A stretch of 64,000 nucleotides of DNA from NCBI RefSeq assembly GCF_000682735.1, contig NZ_AWFD01000036.1:124001-188000 (forward strand), read 5' to 3'. The position numbers were made by a program, and so were the translations under genes. This DNA comes from Hyphomonas sp. CY54-11-8 (lineage in GTDB: Bacteria; Pseudomonadota; Alphaproteobacteria; Caulobacterales; Hyphomonadaceae). This document shows positions 48,035-56,589 of the stretch, piece by piece. How positions within the stretch are numbered: the stretch's first letter is position 1; each line of letters begins with the position of its first letter. The notes under the pieces are model-generated. The model was not told where the DNA came from and did no database searches. It saw only the letters and a program-made list of their open reading frames with translations.

Positions 48035-49483
48035 TCAGCCCACCCAGTGCGGCGGGCGTCTCCCCGCCCATGGCCGGGCCTGTTCCAATTGTCCAGCCAG
48101 ACGGAACAAAAGGCTTTCAGACCCATACCGTCCGCCAAACATCATGCCGATCGGAAGCCCACCTGCCGCTTCTTCGGTCGGTTCCGTCCAGTACAGCGGA
48201 ACGGACATGGCGGGGCAGCCGGTCTGGTTGAAGATCGGACAATGCGCGCCAAAGCCGGCAATCGCCTTGCCCATGGCATCACCGTCCTGCGTCAGCGCCA
48301 TTGTGCCCAGCTTGTCGGGCGCGCGATGCGTCACCGGCGAGAGCGTCAGGTCAAACTCGCCATCGATCAGGAATTGCTCATAGTCGATGGCGACCGAATT
48401 GAAGAGATTGTTCGCCTTGGCGAGTTCCACCATCGGCACGGTCCGGCCGAGATGCGCCATGGACGCCGTGATCGGTTCCATCTCGTCCTCGCGCACCGGC
48501 CGGCCCAGCATGGCGGAGCGGTCGTCGAAGGCCGCGGCGATGTTCGCGGAGATCGTGAACAGCGCATACTTCGCGAGCAGTTCCCCATCGAATTCCGGTC
48601 CGGTCTCGACCACTTCGTGCCCCAGATCCGACAGCAGCTTCGCGGTTGCCATAAGCCCCGCATCCGCATCGGCATCCGGCATGGTGCCATTCGGCGCCCG
48701 CTTCCAAAGCGCGATACGCAGCCTGCCAGGATCGCGGCTGACTTCCTCCAGATACGGACGGTCCGGCGCCGGGGCCACATAGCGGCTGCCCGTCTCCCGG
48801 CCATGGCAGGCATCCAGCAGAGCCGCGCTGTCCCGCACGCTGCGGCTGACCGCATGGACGGTGGACATGCCGTTCCAGCCCTCGGTGCGCCCCGGCCCCA
48901 TCGGCACGCGGCCGCGGGACGGCTTGATGCCGAACAGGCCCGTACAGGAGGCTGGAATGCGGATGGAGCCGCCGCCATCGCTCGCCTGCGCTACCGGCAG
49001 CACACCCGCAGCAACGGCTGCGCTCGCTCCGCCGGACGAGCCGCCCGACGTGCGGGTCAGGTCCCACGGGTTCCGCGTCTGGCCGTAGAGCGTGGATTCG
49101 GTGGTCGTGGTCAGGCCATATTCCGGGGTAGTCGTCTGGCCAAAGAAAACGAGGCCTGCTTCGCGATAGCGCTTTGTCAGCACGGAATCGCGCTGGGCAA
49201 CATTGCCTTTCCAGGCGACCGAGCCATTGGTCAGCGGCGCGCCTTTTACTTCAACGGCGAGATCCTTGGTGACAAAGGGCACGCCGGCGAAGGGCCCATC
49301 GCCGACGCCGGTTTCCAGCTGCGATTTCGCGAGATCCGGATAAAGCGCGCTGAAACAGTTCAGCTTGTCCTGCGCAGCCTCAGCCCGCGTGACAGCGGCT
49401 TCCAGCAGTTCTGCGGCGCTGACCTGTTTGCTGCGGACAAGCTCCGCCAGACCCAGACCATCATAATCGGCGTATTCTTTCAT
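48035..49483 (-). CDS. Amidase signature-family hydrolase
   Basis: 482 residues from ATG 49483, preceded by GGGAGGG; a TTG/GTG-type start at 49507 is less likely. The catalytic triad is seen as Lys in PFVTKDLAVEV and Ser-cisSer in TSGGSSGGASAAVAAG, followed by SDGGGSIRIPASCTGLFGIKPSRGR. These enzymes cleave aliphatic or aryl amides. It is co-oriented with the GFA gene downstream. GatA identity is unlikely because no gatB or gatC is near. Confidence 0.92.
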   Translation of the reverse strand: MKEYADYDGLGLAELVRSKQVSAAELLEAAVTRAEAAQDKLNCFSALYPDLAKSQLETGVGDGPFAGVPFVTKDLAVEVKGAPLTNGSVAWKGNVAQRDSVLTKRYREAGLVFFGQTTTPEYGLTTTTESTLYGQTRNPWDLTRTSGGSSGGASAAVAAGVLPVAQASDGGGSIRIPASCTGLFGIKPSRGRVPMGPGRTEGWNGMSTVHAVSRSVRDSAALLDACHGRETGSRYVAPAPDRPYLEEVSRDPGRLRIALWKRAPNGTMPDADADAGLMATAKLLSDLGHEVVETGPEFDGELLAKYALFTISANIAAAFDDRSAMLGRPVREDEMEPITASMAHLGRTVPMVELAKANNLFNSVAIDYEQFLIDGEFDLTLSPVTHRAPDKLGTMALTQDGDAMGKAIAGFGAHCPIFNQTGCPAMSVPLYWTEPTEEAAGGLPIGMMFGGRYGSESLLFRLAGQLEQARPWAGRRPPHWVG

Positions 49484-49540
49484 TCGGCCCTCCCGTTTTG
49501 CCACCACTGTGGAACGCCGGGCGCCGAAAGGAAACCCTGA

Positions 49541-50080
49541 TTACGGCTCCATATCAGGCGGCGGGGGCGGAGGTGAAGGGCCATCCCCCGGACCACCGCG
49601 TTCGCCCGGTCCCGAACCACGCTTGGGATTATGACCGCCCGGTCCGCGTCTCAGGATCTGCGCCATATGCTGGCGCTCTTCTTCCGACATGGAGGCAAAC
49701 AGGTTCACCATGGCTTCGTGTGTGGCCTCATTCACCGCATCGTCTGCCGATCTCAGTTTGCGGAAAGCCTCCCGCACCGCGTCGGCGTCATAGGGCTCGG
49801 CGATGACTGCTTCAGCCAGCTGCCGGCGCGATTCGACCCGCGCCGTGCGCTCTTCCGCAGACGCTTTGAAAGCTTCCTTGAACACCCGCCGCATGGCCTG
49901 ACGGCTGCCATCGTCGCGGTCACCCCAGGAGATACGCTCCCGCGGCGGCCTATCCGGTGTGCCCTTCGGGCCTGCCTGCATCAGGAGCCCAGACAGAAGG
50001 CCCACAAGAATCATGTTCGCCATCAGCGAACCAATCAGCCACAGGGGCCACCGCCGGGGCGTATCAGACGTGTCGCTCAT
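49541..50080 (-). CDS. Spy/CnrR-like periplasmic heavy-metal-sensor-type protein
   Basis: 179 residues. An N-terminal transmembrane helix (about 12-34) anchors a helical periplasmic hairpin (RQAMRRVFKEAFKASAEERTARVESRR, then VREAFRKLRSADDAVNEATHEAMVNLFASMSEEERQHM), the pattern of the heavy-metal-resistance/Spy fold. The C-terminus is Gly/Arg/Pro-rich and ends in a run of six prolines with an acidic tail. It overlaps the upstream anti-sigma-like gene by four bases. Confidence 0.82.
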   Translation of the reverse strand: MSDTSDTPRRWPLWLIGSLMANMILVGLLSGLLMQAGPKGTPDRPPRERISWGDRDDGSRQAMRRVFKEAFKASAEERTARVESRRQLAEAVIAEPYDADAVREAFRKLRSADDAVNEATHEAMVNLFASMSEEERQHMAQILRRGPGGHNPKRGSGPGERGGPGDGPSPPPPPPDMEP

Positions 50081-50550
50081 TCTGCCGCCTCACTCATCAA
50101 TTCATAATCGCCAAATCCGAGGGCCGCATACATCACAACGTCGGTCTCATCCGTCGTCTCGGCGCTGGCCACCGATGCGGGCAGCGAAACATTCACACCA
50201 ATCACAAGCCCCATGACCAGAGAGGCCACGGCCCCCGCTGGCAGCCATCCCGGCAGGAACCGCCATAGGCCGAACTTCGCCCCGGCATCCCGCTTCGGTT
50301 TCGGCGCGCCCGCCAACAGACTGTTGCGCAACGATGCGGACACTTCGGCCGCCGGAACGAGGTCGAGGAACTGGTCCAGGCGGCGGGCATCATCCAGAGC
50401 TTTCGCAAACAGTCCGGGCGCCTCCGCCATGCGGCGCGCAGCAATCTCCCGCATCGCCTCGGGAAAGGCAGCAGGATCGGCACCGTAAGCCTCGATCAGT
50501 TCGAGGACCCGTTCGTCAGACAAGGTCGATGTCATCCTTTGGTCCTTCAT
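50077..50550 (-). CDS. Membrane anti-sigma factor candidate
   Basis: 157 residues: a cytoplasmic helical domain (DERVLELIEAYGADPAAFPEAMREIAARRM, then LDDARRLDQFLDLVP), one transmembrane helix (about 104-122) and a short periplasmic end. The starts of the sigma gene and this gene overlap by four bases, as is usual for sigma/anti-sigma pairs. No zinc motif is present. ATG 50535 is an alternative start. Role inferred from context. Confidence 0.78.
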   Translation of the reverse strand: MKDQRMTSTLSDERVLELIEAYGADPAAFPEAMREIAARRMAEAPGLFAKALDDARRLDQFLDLVPAAEVSASLRNSLLAGAPKPKRDAGAKFGLWRFLPGWLPAGAVASLVMGLVIGVNVSLPASVASAETTDETDVVMYAALGFGDYELMSEAAE

Positions 50551-51089
50551 GCCACACTCCGTTCGGCCAGTGTCGCCCTCAAGCTGCGCCGGGCGCGCGC
50601 GAGAAGGCTTTCCAGCGCTTCTTCACTTGTTTCCATGATTTCCGCCGCCTCCACCTGAGAGTGTCCTTGCAGGGCGCAGAGCGTCAAGGCAGCTGCCTGG
50701 CGCTCCGGAAGGTTGGCGATTGCTGTTTCGATCGCCTTCACCCGTTCGGTCTGCAACAGCCGTTCAGGTGGGGTCAGCTCCGGGTCCGTCATCTCCGGCA
50801 GTTCGCCGGGCAGGGATTCGCGGCGCTTGCGCAGGATGTCGTAACAGAGGTTCAGCGCCACGCGGTGCAGCCAGGTCGAGAACCTGGCTCGCGGTTCCCA
50901 GGTGGGCAGCGCTTTCCATGCGCGAAGGAAGGTCTCCTGAGTCACGTCTTCTGCTTCCATCCGGTCGCCCAGCATCCGTGTTGCCAGGCCGAGAACTCCC
51001 GGTGAGTACCGGTCGACCAGCCACGAGACGGCTGACGGATCGCCCGCCGCCGCCCGTGTGATCTGGTCGAGATCCGATACAAAAGCCAC
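50547..51089 (-). CDS. ECF-family RNA polymerase sigma factor
   Basis: About 180 residues from GTG 51089 (a longer frame begins with GTG 51128). Region 2 is WLVDRYSPGVLGLATRMLGD, then AEDVTQETFLRAWKAL; region 4 is ANLPERQAAALTLCALQGHSQVEAAEIMETSEEALESLLARAR. Of the RpoE-like type. Coupled to the anti-sigma candidate and a Spy/CnrR-like protein, an arrangement known from CnrYXH-like metal-responsive systems. Confidence 0.92.
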   Translation of the reverse strand: MAFVSDLDQITRAAAGDPSAVSWLVDRYSPGVLGLATRMLGDRMEAEDVTQETFLRAWKALPTWEPRARFSTWLHRVALNLCYDILRKRRESLPGELPEMTDPELTPPERLLQTERVKAIETAIANLPERQAAALTLCALQGHSQVEAAEIMETSEEALESLLARARRSLRATLAERSVA

Positions 51090-51193
51090 GGAACCGAGCT
51101 TACTCCGTTGAAGGCGGGATGCACGCACTCAATACGGTGGTGTCACATACTGAATGCGTGCCGTGCCGCCCAACCGGGCCTGAGCCCGATCTC

Positions 51194-51682
51194 TTATTCG
51201 TCTTCCGGCGGAGGCGGTGGTGGCATGTCGCCCCGCATGCCGCGGAAGCCGGCCTTGCGATCCGGGATTTCGTCGATCGCGATCACGCCATCGCCATCCT
51301 TGTCGAACCGGTCGAACATGCGGTTAGGCTTGGAGGTGAATTCTTCAGCACTGATCGCACCGTCACCGTCGGTGTCCATACGCTTGAACATCTCGGCCTG
51401 ACGCTGCGTCCTCTTCTGGGCCATCATGGCTTCGTGGTGCGCAGTCATCTCGGCTTCGCTGACCTTGCCATCCTGATCGATATCAATGGCAGAGAACATC
51501 ATGGCACGGTGGGCATCGACTTCGGCTTTGGTGATGTTGCCATCACCGTCCGTGTCCATCGCCTCCATGCGATCCTTCATCATGCCCGGTCCTTGACCGC
51601 CGCCGCGTGGGCCAGCGAGTGCCGGCAGAGCGATTGTGGCCACCGCGGCCAGGGATGCTGTCGCGAGAAAGATACGTTTCAT
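51194..51682 (-). CDS. Secreted EF-hand protein with four Ca2+-loop motifs
   Basis: 162 residues. A signal peptide (cleavage after ALPALA, about residue 23) precedes four DxDxDG-type loops: DTDGDGNITKAE, DIDQDGKVSEAE, DTDGDGAISAEE and DKDGDGVIAIDE. The C-terminus ends in six prolines and an acidic tail (PPPPPPEDE). It is predicted to bind Ca2+ or other divalent ions in the periplasm. It lies directly upstream of the sigma/anti-sigma/Spy-like genes on the same strand. Confidence 0.9.
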   Translation of the reverse strand: MKRIFLATASLAAVATIALPALAGPRGGGQGPGMMKDRMEAMDTDGDGNITKAEVDAHRAMMFSAIDIDQDGKVSEAEMTAHHEAMMAQKRTQRQAEMFKRMDTDGDGAISAEEFTSKPNRMFDRFDKDGDGVIAIDEIPDRKAGFRGMRGDMPPPPPPEDE

Positions 51683-51735
51683 AAGGGGGTAGCTCCTCTC
51701 TTTCGCGGCCGCCGCTGTGTCCGGGCGACCAGTGA

Positions 51736-54441
51736 TTATGAAACGGGAGAAGGCCCGCTTTCCGTCGCGTCGAGGTGCAGTTTTTCCACAGCCAGCTGGT
51801 GAAGCCTTGATTTTGTGGAAGATAATTCAGTCTCCAGATCACGGAATGTGCCGGCTTCGACGGCCCTGCAGAGCCTGTCCCGCAGGCCTGCCGGCATGAC
51901 ATCGGAGCGCGTTTCGGTGCCAATGGCCACGCGTTGGACCTGTTGGAGTGCCTGGAGAAGGCGCAGGCCTTCCGTCAGCAGAAGGCGTTCCTCGATGTTG
52001 AAGCTGGAGCGTTCAATGGCGTCCTGCGTGGACGCACAGATCGCTTCGCCCCGTCCACCGAGCAGCATGTCCTGCTGCACGACGAACTCCACATCGATCA
52101 GTCCGCCCTCGGCGGTTTTGAGGTCCCACAGTCCCTTGCCCGGCTTTTCCCGGTAGAGGCGTTGACGCATGTCGGTAATGTCAGCCGGGATAGCTTCCGC
52201 ATTTGTCTTCGCACGTTCCGTGATCGCATCGAAGGCAATATCCATGACGGTCTGCCCGAGCGCCTCATCTCCCGCGACCGGGCGCAACCGGGTCAGCGCC
52301 ATATGCTCCCAGGTCCAGGCATCCTTGTGCTGATAGGATGTGAAGGCTGGCAGGCTGACCGCAACAGGGCCTGCGCGGCCGGATGGGCGCAGGCGCATAT
52401 CCACTTCGTAAAGGGCGCCTTCCGCGGTGGGCGCCGTCAGCGCAGTGATCAGGCGCTGGGTGAAGCGCGTGTACCAGGTCTGCGCTTCCAGCGGGTCGGC
52501 ATCATAGATGACGAGGATGTCTAGATCGGACCCGGCGGTCAGTTCCTTGCCGCCCAGCTTGCCCATGGCGAACACGCCCCAAGAACCGTGTTGCGGCCCG
52601 TTGCGGCGCTCGGTTTCCCATTTCGCCGCGGCGGCCATTTCCCGGATTGTGTCGTCGGCAAGCGCTGTCCAGTATTCCGCCGCATCCTTCGCCGGGATAA
52701 GCCCGTGCAGCAGGCGGTGGCCAGTCAGGAAGTGCTGGTCGCGGTGATAGCGGCGCCAGGCATCCAGCGCGCTGTCGAAGCTCGTATCAGGTCCGATCTC
52801 AGGCCGCACCGGCGCTTGCCCGCTGACGAGCGATTCCAGCAAGTCCGGACGGCGGGACAGGATTTCCGCGAGGCGGGGCGCCAGCGCCAGCGTCGCGACC
52901 AGATCGTCCAGCAGGTCCGGTTCTGCCAGCAGCATGGCCAGCGTCTGCACACCGGACGACATGCCGCCGAAGAAACGGGAGAACCAGCGGAACGCCTCGT
53001 CAGCCTCACCCGTCTTGCCCATGTCTTCCAGGAGGCGCGGCAGGATCGCCGTCAGTAATTCGCGCCCGCGCGCCGTACGCGTGGCGGGCACACGGCCCCG
53101 GTGCCAGCTGCGGATCGTCTCGATCGCCGCACTCGGATCACTGAAGCCGAGACCTCGGAGGGTTTCGACCGTGCCCGGATCGTCATCGACCCCCGTGAAC
53201 ACGAAATTGCCGGACCGGGTTTCCCCAGCCGCCCTGTCTTCGGCAGCAAACAGGGCGTCATAGGCCGACTGGACGATCCGGCGTGTTTCGAGAACGTCCC
53301 GGTCAAATTCCTCCAGATTTCCATAGCCACTGAGGAAGGCGACCACTTCCCGCGCTTCCGGGTCCTTCGGCAGCGTGTGGGTCTGTTCATCATTCCGCAT
53401 CTGGATGCGGTGCTCGACATTGCGCAGCTGGCGATAGGCTTCGGTCAGGTCGCGTGCTGTCTCGTCCTCAACAACTCCGCCAGCGCGCAGGGCCTCCATC
53501 GCGCCAAGGGTCGTATTGTCCCTCAGTTCAGGACGCCGGCCGCCGAGGATCAGCTGCTGGGTCTGAACAAAAAATTCGATCTCGCGAATGCCGCCCGGCC
53601 CCAGCTTGATGTCAGGGTTCGGAATACTGAATTCCCGCGCCTTGGCCTTGGTGTTGATCATCCGTTTGATCGCCTGGATGTCACCAATGGCCCAGTAGTC
53701 GAGATTCCGGCGCCAGACATAAGGCTCCATCCCCTTCAGGAAGCGCTTGGCCGCCGCGATGTCTCCGGCGGCCGGGCGCGCCTTGATCCAGACCATCCGT
53801 TCCCAGTTCTGGCCGACGCTTTCATAATAGACTTCCGCCATGGCGGTGGACACGGCCAGCGGTGTCGAGGACGGGTCGGGTCTGAGGCGCAAATCGGTGC
53901 GGAAGACATAACCGTCTTCGGTTATATCATCGAACATGCGGACGATATCCCGGGCGACGCGCTGTGCCGCCTCGCCGGGCGAACGTTCCCCTCCGTCGAA
54001 CAGGTCGGGGTCATAGAAGATGCAGAAGTCGATGTCGCTGGAGTAGTTGAGTTCGAACGCGCCCATCTTGCCAAGCGCAATGGCGAAGATGCCATCGCCG
54101 GAAAGGCCATGATGCGCGAGGGCGACTTTGAGAGCGGTATCGACGCACTCACAGGCGAGTTCTGTCAGCACCAGTGTGACGTCCATGACGTCCAGCGTGC
54201 CTGACAAGTCTTCCCCGGCCAGCGACAAATGCGTTGCCTGTTTGGCCCGGCGCAAAACACGCATCGCCTCTTCGATGGGCTTCTGGCCCAATTTCGGCAG
54301 TATACGTACGGTTTCGATGGCTTCGCGCCAGTCCCGGTCTTCCAGATCCCGGCCGACCAGCCGCCGCAGATATGGCGCCCGTTCGCAGGCAAGTGCCAGC
54401 GCTGCTTCAGGAGTTTCAGCAATCGGTCTGACGTTCAGCAT
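51736..54441 (-). CDS. glnE: Bifunctional glutamine synthetase adenylyltransferase/deadenylylase
   Basis: 901 residues, somewhat shorter than E. coli GlnE. Both nucleotidyltransferase domains are visible: the N-terminal (deadenylylating) GKMGAFELNYSSDIDFCIFY near 125-145 and the C-terminal (adenylylating) GKLGGKELTAGSDLDILVIY near 625-650, each with the paired Asp. It adjusts glutamine synthetase activity in response to PII signalling. It follows the two-component pair with two bases between genes. Confidence 0.95.
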   Translation of the reverse strand: MLNVRPIAETPEAALALACERAPYLRRLVGRDLEDRDWREAIETVRILPKLGQKPIEEAMRVLRRAKQATHLSLAGEDLSGTLDVMDVTLVLTELACECVDTALKVALAHHGLSGDGIFAIALGKMGAFELNYSSDIDFCIFYDPDLFDGGERSPGEAAQRVARDIVRMFDDITEDGYVFRTDLRLRPDPSSTPLAVSTAMAEVYYESVGQNWERMVWIKARPAAGDIAAAKRFLKGMEPYVWRRNLDYWAIGDIQAIKRMINTKAKAREFSIPNPDIKLGPGGIREIEFFVQTQQLILGGRRPELRDNTTLGAMEALRAGGVVEDETARDLTEAYRQLRNVEHRIQMRNDEQTHTLPKDPEAREVVAFLSGYGNLEEFDRDVLETRRIVQSAYDALFAAEDRAAGETRSGNFVFTGVDDDPGTVETLRGLGFSDPSAAIETIRSWHRGRVPATRTARGRELLTAILPRLLEDMGKTGEADEAFRWFSRFFGGMSSGVQTLAMLLAEPDLLDDLVATLALAPRLAEILSRRPDLLESLVSGQAPVRPEIGPDTSFDSALDAWRRYHRDQHFLTGHRLLHGLIPAKDAAEYWTALADDTIREMAAAAKWETERRNGPQHGSWGVFAMGKLGGKELTAGSDLDILVIYDADPLEAQTWYTRFTQRLITALTAPTAEGALYEVDMRLRPSGRAGPVAVSLPAFTSYQHKDAWTWEHMALTRLRPVAGDEALGQTVMDIAFDAITERAKTNAEAIPADITDMRQRLYREKPGKGLWDLKTAEGGLIDVEFVVQQDMLLGGRGEAICASTQDAIERSSFNIEERLLLTEGLRLLQALQQVQRVAIGTETRSDVMPAGLRDRLCRAVEAGTFRDLETELSSTKSRLHQLAVEKLHLDATESGPSPVS

Positions 54442-54443
54442 GC

Positions 54444-55844
54444 TTATGCCCTGGGCAATCTCAATGTCGCTTTCAGCCCGGGCGATCCCTCCGGGCCGTT
54501 TCCGTCAGACAGGATCAATTCACCGCCATGCATTTCCGCAACTGACACAACGAGGGCAAGGCCGAGGCCGCTACCCGGCTGGGTGCGTGCCGAATCCATC
54601 CGTTGGAAGCGTTGGACCACCCGCTTGCGCGCGTCCGGCGGAACGCCCGGTCCGGTATCGATGACTGTGAGATCGACCGTGCCTTCCGGGCCGCGCGCCA
54701 CGGTAAAACTGACATTTCCGCCCACGGGTGTGTACTTGATGGCATTGTCGAGCAGGTTCGACAGAGCCTGGCCGATCAGGTCCCGGTCGCCCAGAACCAT
54801 CAGGTGTTTCGCGATCTGGCTGCGGAAGCTCTGTTCGGCCTCTTCACAGGCCGGCTCGAACAGTTCGGCCAGTTCTTCGGCGAGTTCGCTGACGTCCATC
54901 CGCACGCGCTCGCCTTCTGCACCCGCTTCGAGGCGGGCAAGGCGCAGGATGGCGTTGAAGGTGCCGAGCACCCGGTCGACTTCCTCAACCGTCTCTCCAA
55001 GCGTCGCTTCGGCGCTTTCCTTGGACATCGGCTCGGAGAGCGCGATCTCCAGCCGGTTGCGCAGACGCGAGAGCGGGGAGCGCAGATCATGAGCAATTGC
55101 GTTGCCGGTATTGCGGGTGGATTCGACCAGCTTCTCGATCTGGTCGAGCATCGCATTCATGCGCTGGCCCAGACGGTCGAACTCGTCGCCGGACCCTCGC
55201 ACAGGCACGCGGCGGCCAAGCTCGCCGCCCATCACCATTTCTGCCGTCCGCGCGAGTTCATCTGCCCGCCGCGCCGCGCCGCGAGAGATCAACAGACCGC
55301 CCAGCAATGACAGGACAAGCCCGATGGGCGCGGCAATGAAGATGGCGTTCTGGATCCGACCCACAATCGCGGTTTGCTGCGCAGTATCAAACGCCACCAG
55401 CAAAGCCCCGCCATTGTCGCGCAGGCGCACGATGCGGCCTGCCACGGGACGGACGACTTCGGACCCGTCCGGCTCCGTCAGCGTGACTTCGAAGTACACG
55501 GTCTGGACATCAAGATCAGGATTATGCGCAGGCATGCGCTGGAAGTGTCCGGCGATACGGCGGCCCGAGGCATCTTCGAGATAGTAGAAAAAGGTCGATC
55601 CGTTGCGGGTCATCCGCTCGAACACCGACTCGCTGAGGCGTTCCATGCCGCCGGTGAAGTAGGCATTACCCAGCTGTTCGAATTCCAGATCCATCCGCCG
55701 GTCGGATTCCGCGCGAATGTAGTAAACCGTCGAATAATAGAGGTAGACCAGCAACGCCGCCGAAAATGCTGCGAACATGGCGCTGTAGAGCAGCGCCAGC
55801 TTGAATGTGGTCGTCCTAAGGAAGGTCGGCAGGGCGAATTTCAT
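54444..55844 (-). CDS. Membrane sensor histidine kinase
   Basis: 466 residues: a transmembrane helix (about 17-38), a periplasmic sensor of about 130 residues, a second helix (about 168-188), HAMP, and a HisKA domain with phospho-acceptor H252 in NAIAHDLRSPLSRLR. The ATPase has N-box LLDNAIKYTP, DTGPGVP and GSGLGLALV. The ligand is unknown. Gene order with the response regulator and DegP protease resembles alphaproteobacterial envelope-related two-component loci. Confidence 0.95.
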   Translation of the reverse strand: MKFALPTFLRTTTFKLALLYSAMFAAFSAALLVYLYYSTVYYIRAESDRRMDLEFEQLGNAYFTGGMERLSESVFERMTRNGSTFFYYLEDASGRRIAGHFQRMPAHNPDLDVQTVYFEVTLTEPDGSEVVRPVAGRIVRLRDNGGALLVAFDTAQQTAIVGRIQNAIFIAAPIGLVLSLLGGLLISRGAARRADELARTAEMVMGGELGRRVPVRGSGDEFDRLGQRMNAMLDQIEKLVESTRNTGNAIAHDLRSPLSRLRNRLEIALSEPMSKESAEATLGETVEEVDRVLGTFNAILRLARLEAGAEGERVRMDVSELAEELAELFEPACEEAEQSFRSQIAKHLMVLGDRDLIGQALSNLLDNAIKYTPVGGNVSFTVARGPEGTVDLTVIDTGPGVPPDARKRVVQRFQRMDSARTQPGSGLGLALVVSVAEMHGGELILSDGNGPEGSPGLKATLRLPRA

Positions 55845-55876
55845 GGCTCGCTAGTGCCAGCGCCCTGCCAATCCGT

Positions 55877-56551
55877 CTAGCCCTGCAACCTGTATCCGGC
55901 CCCGCGGACCGTGTGCAGCAGCGGCTCGTCGAATTCCTTGTCGATCTTGGCGCGCAGGCGCGAGACGTGAACATCGATCACATTGGTCTGCGGATCGAAA
56001 TTATAGTCCCACACTTTCTCCAGAAGCATGGTGCGCGTCACGACCTGGCCAGCATGGCGCATCAGGTATTCCAGAAGGCGGAACTCACGCGGCTGCAGGT
56101 CGATCTTCTGGCCAGCCCGCGTGACCTTGCGGGTCAGCAGGTTCATTTCCAGGTCGCCCGCCTTCAGCACGGTGACCGGCGGTTCCTGGCCCGGCGTGCG
56201 CCGGCCGAGCGCCTCAACGCGTGCAGCAAGTTCTGCCGGTGCGAACGGCTTGGCGAGGTAGTCCTCGGCGCCGGCCTTCAGGCCCTGTACCTTGTTCTGG
56301 ACGTCGCCCAGCGCCGACAGGAAGAGCGCCGGTGTCGTGCCGCCCGCGTCACGGAATTCCTTCAGCAGGGTCAGGCCGTCTTTCTCTGGCAGCATGCGGT
56401 CGACCACCATGGCGTCGAATTCTTCCGACCGCGCCTTTGCCAGTCCACGCTCGCCATCGTCCGCTTTGTCCACCGAATGCCCAGCCTCAACGAGGACCTT
56501 CTCGATAAAGCTGGCCATTTCTGCGTCGTCTTCGATCACCAGCACTCGCAT
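55877..56551 (-). CDS. OmpR-family response regulator
   Basis: 224 residues from ATG 56551. The receiver domain has the acidic pair EDD at 7-9 and phospho-acceptor D51 in VVDRMLPEKDG, with Lys in YLAKPF. A winged-helix output domain follows (LQPREFRLLEYLMRHAGQVV, VSRLRAKID, VRGAGYRL). It is the partner of the histidine kinase 32 bases downstream. DegP lies upstream on the same strand. Confidence 0.95.
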   Translation of the reverse strand: MRVLVIEDDAEMASFIEKVLVEAGHSVDKADDGERGLAKARSEEFDAMVVDRMLPEKDGLTLLKEFRDAGGTTPALFLSALGDVQNKVQGLKAGAEDYLAKPFAPAELAARVEALGRRTPGQEPPVTVLKAGDLEMNLLTRKVTRAGQKIDLQPREFRLLEYLMRHAGQVVTRTMLLEKVWDYNFDPQTNVIDVHVSRLRAKIDKEFDEPLLHTVRGAGYRLQG

Positions 56552-56589
56552 GGGATCCTCCTGAACTGTGTCTAGCATTTCCGCCTCAC

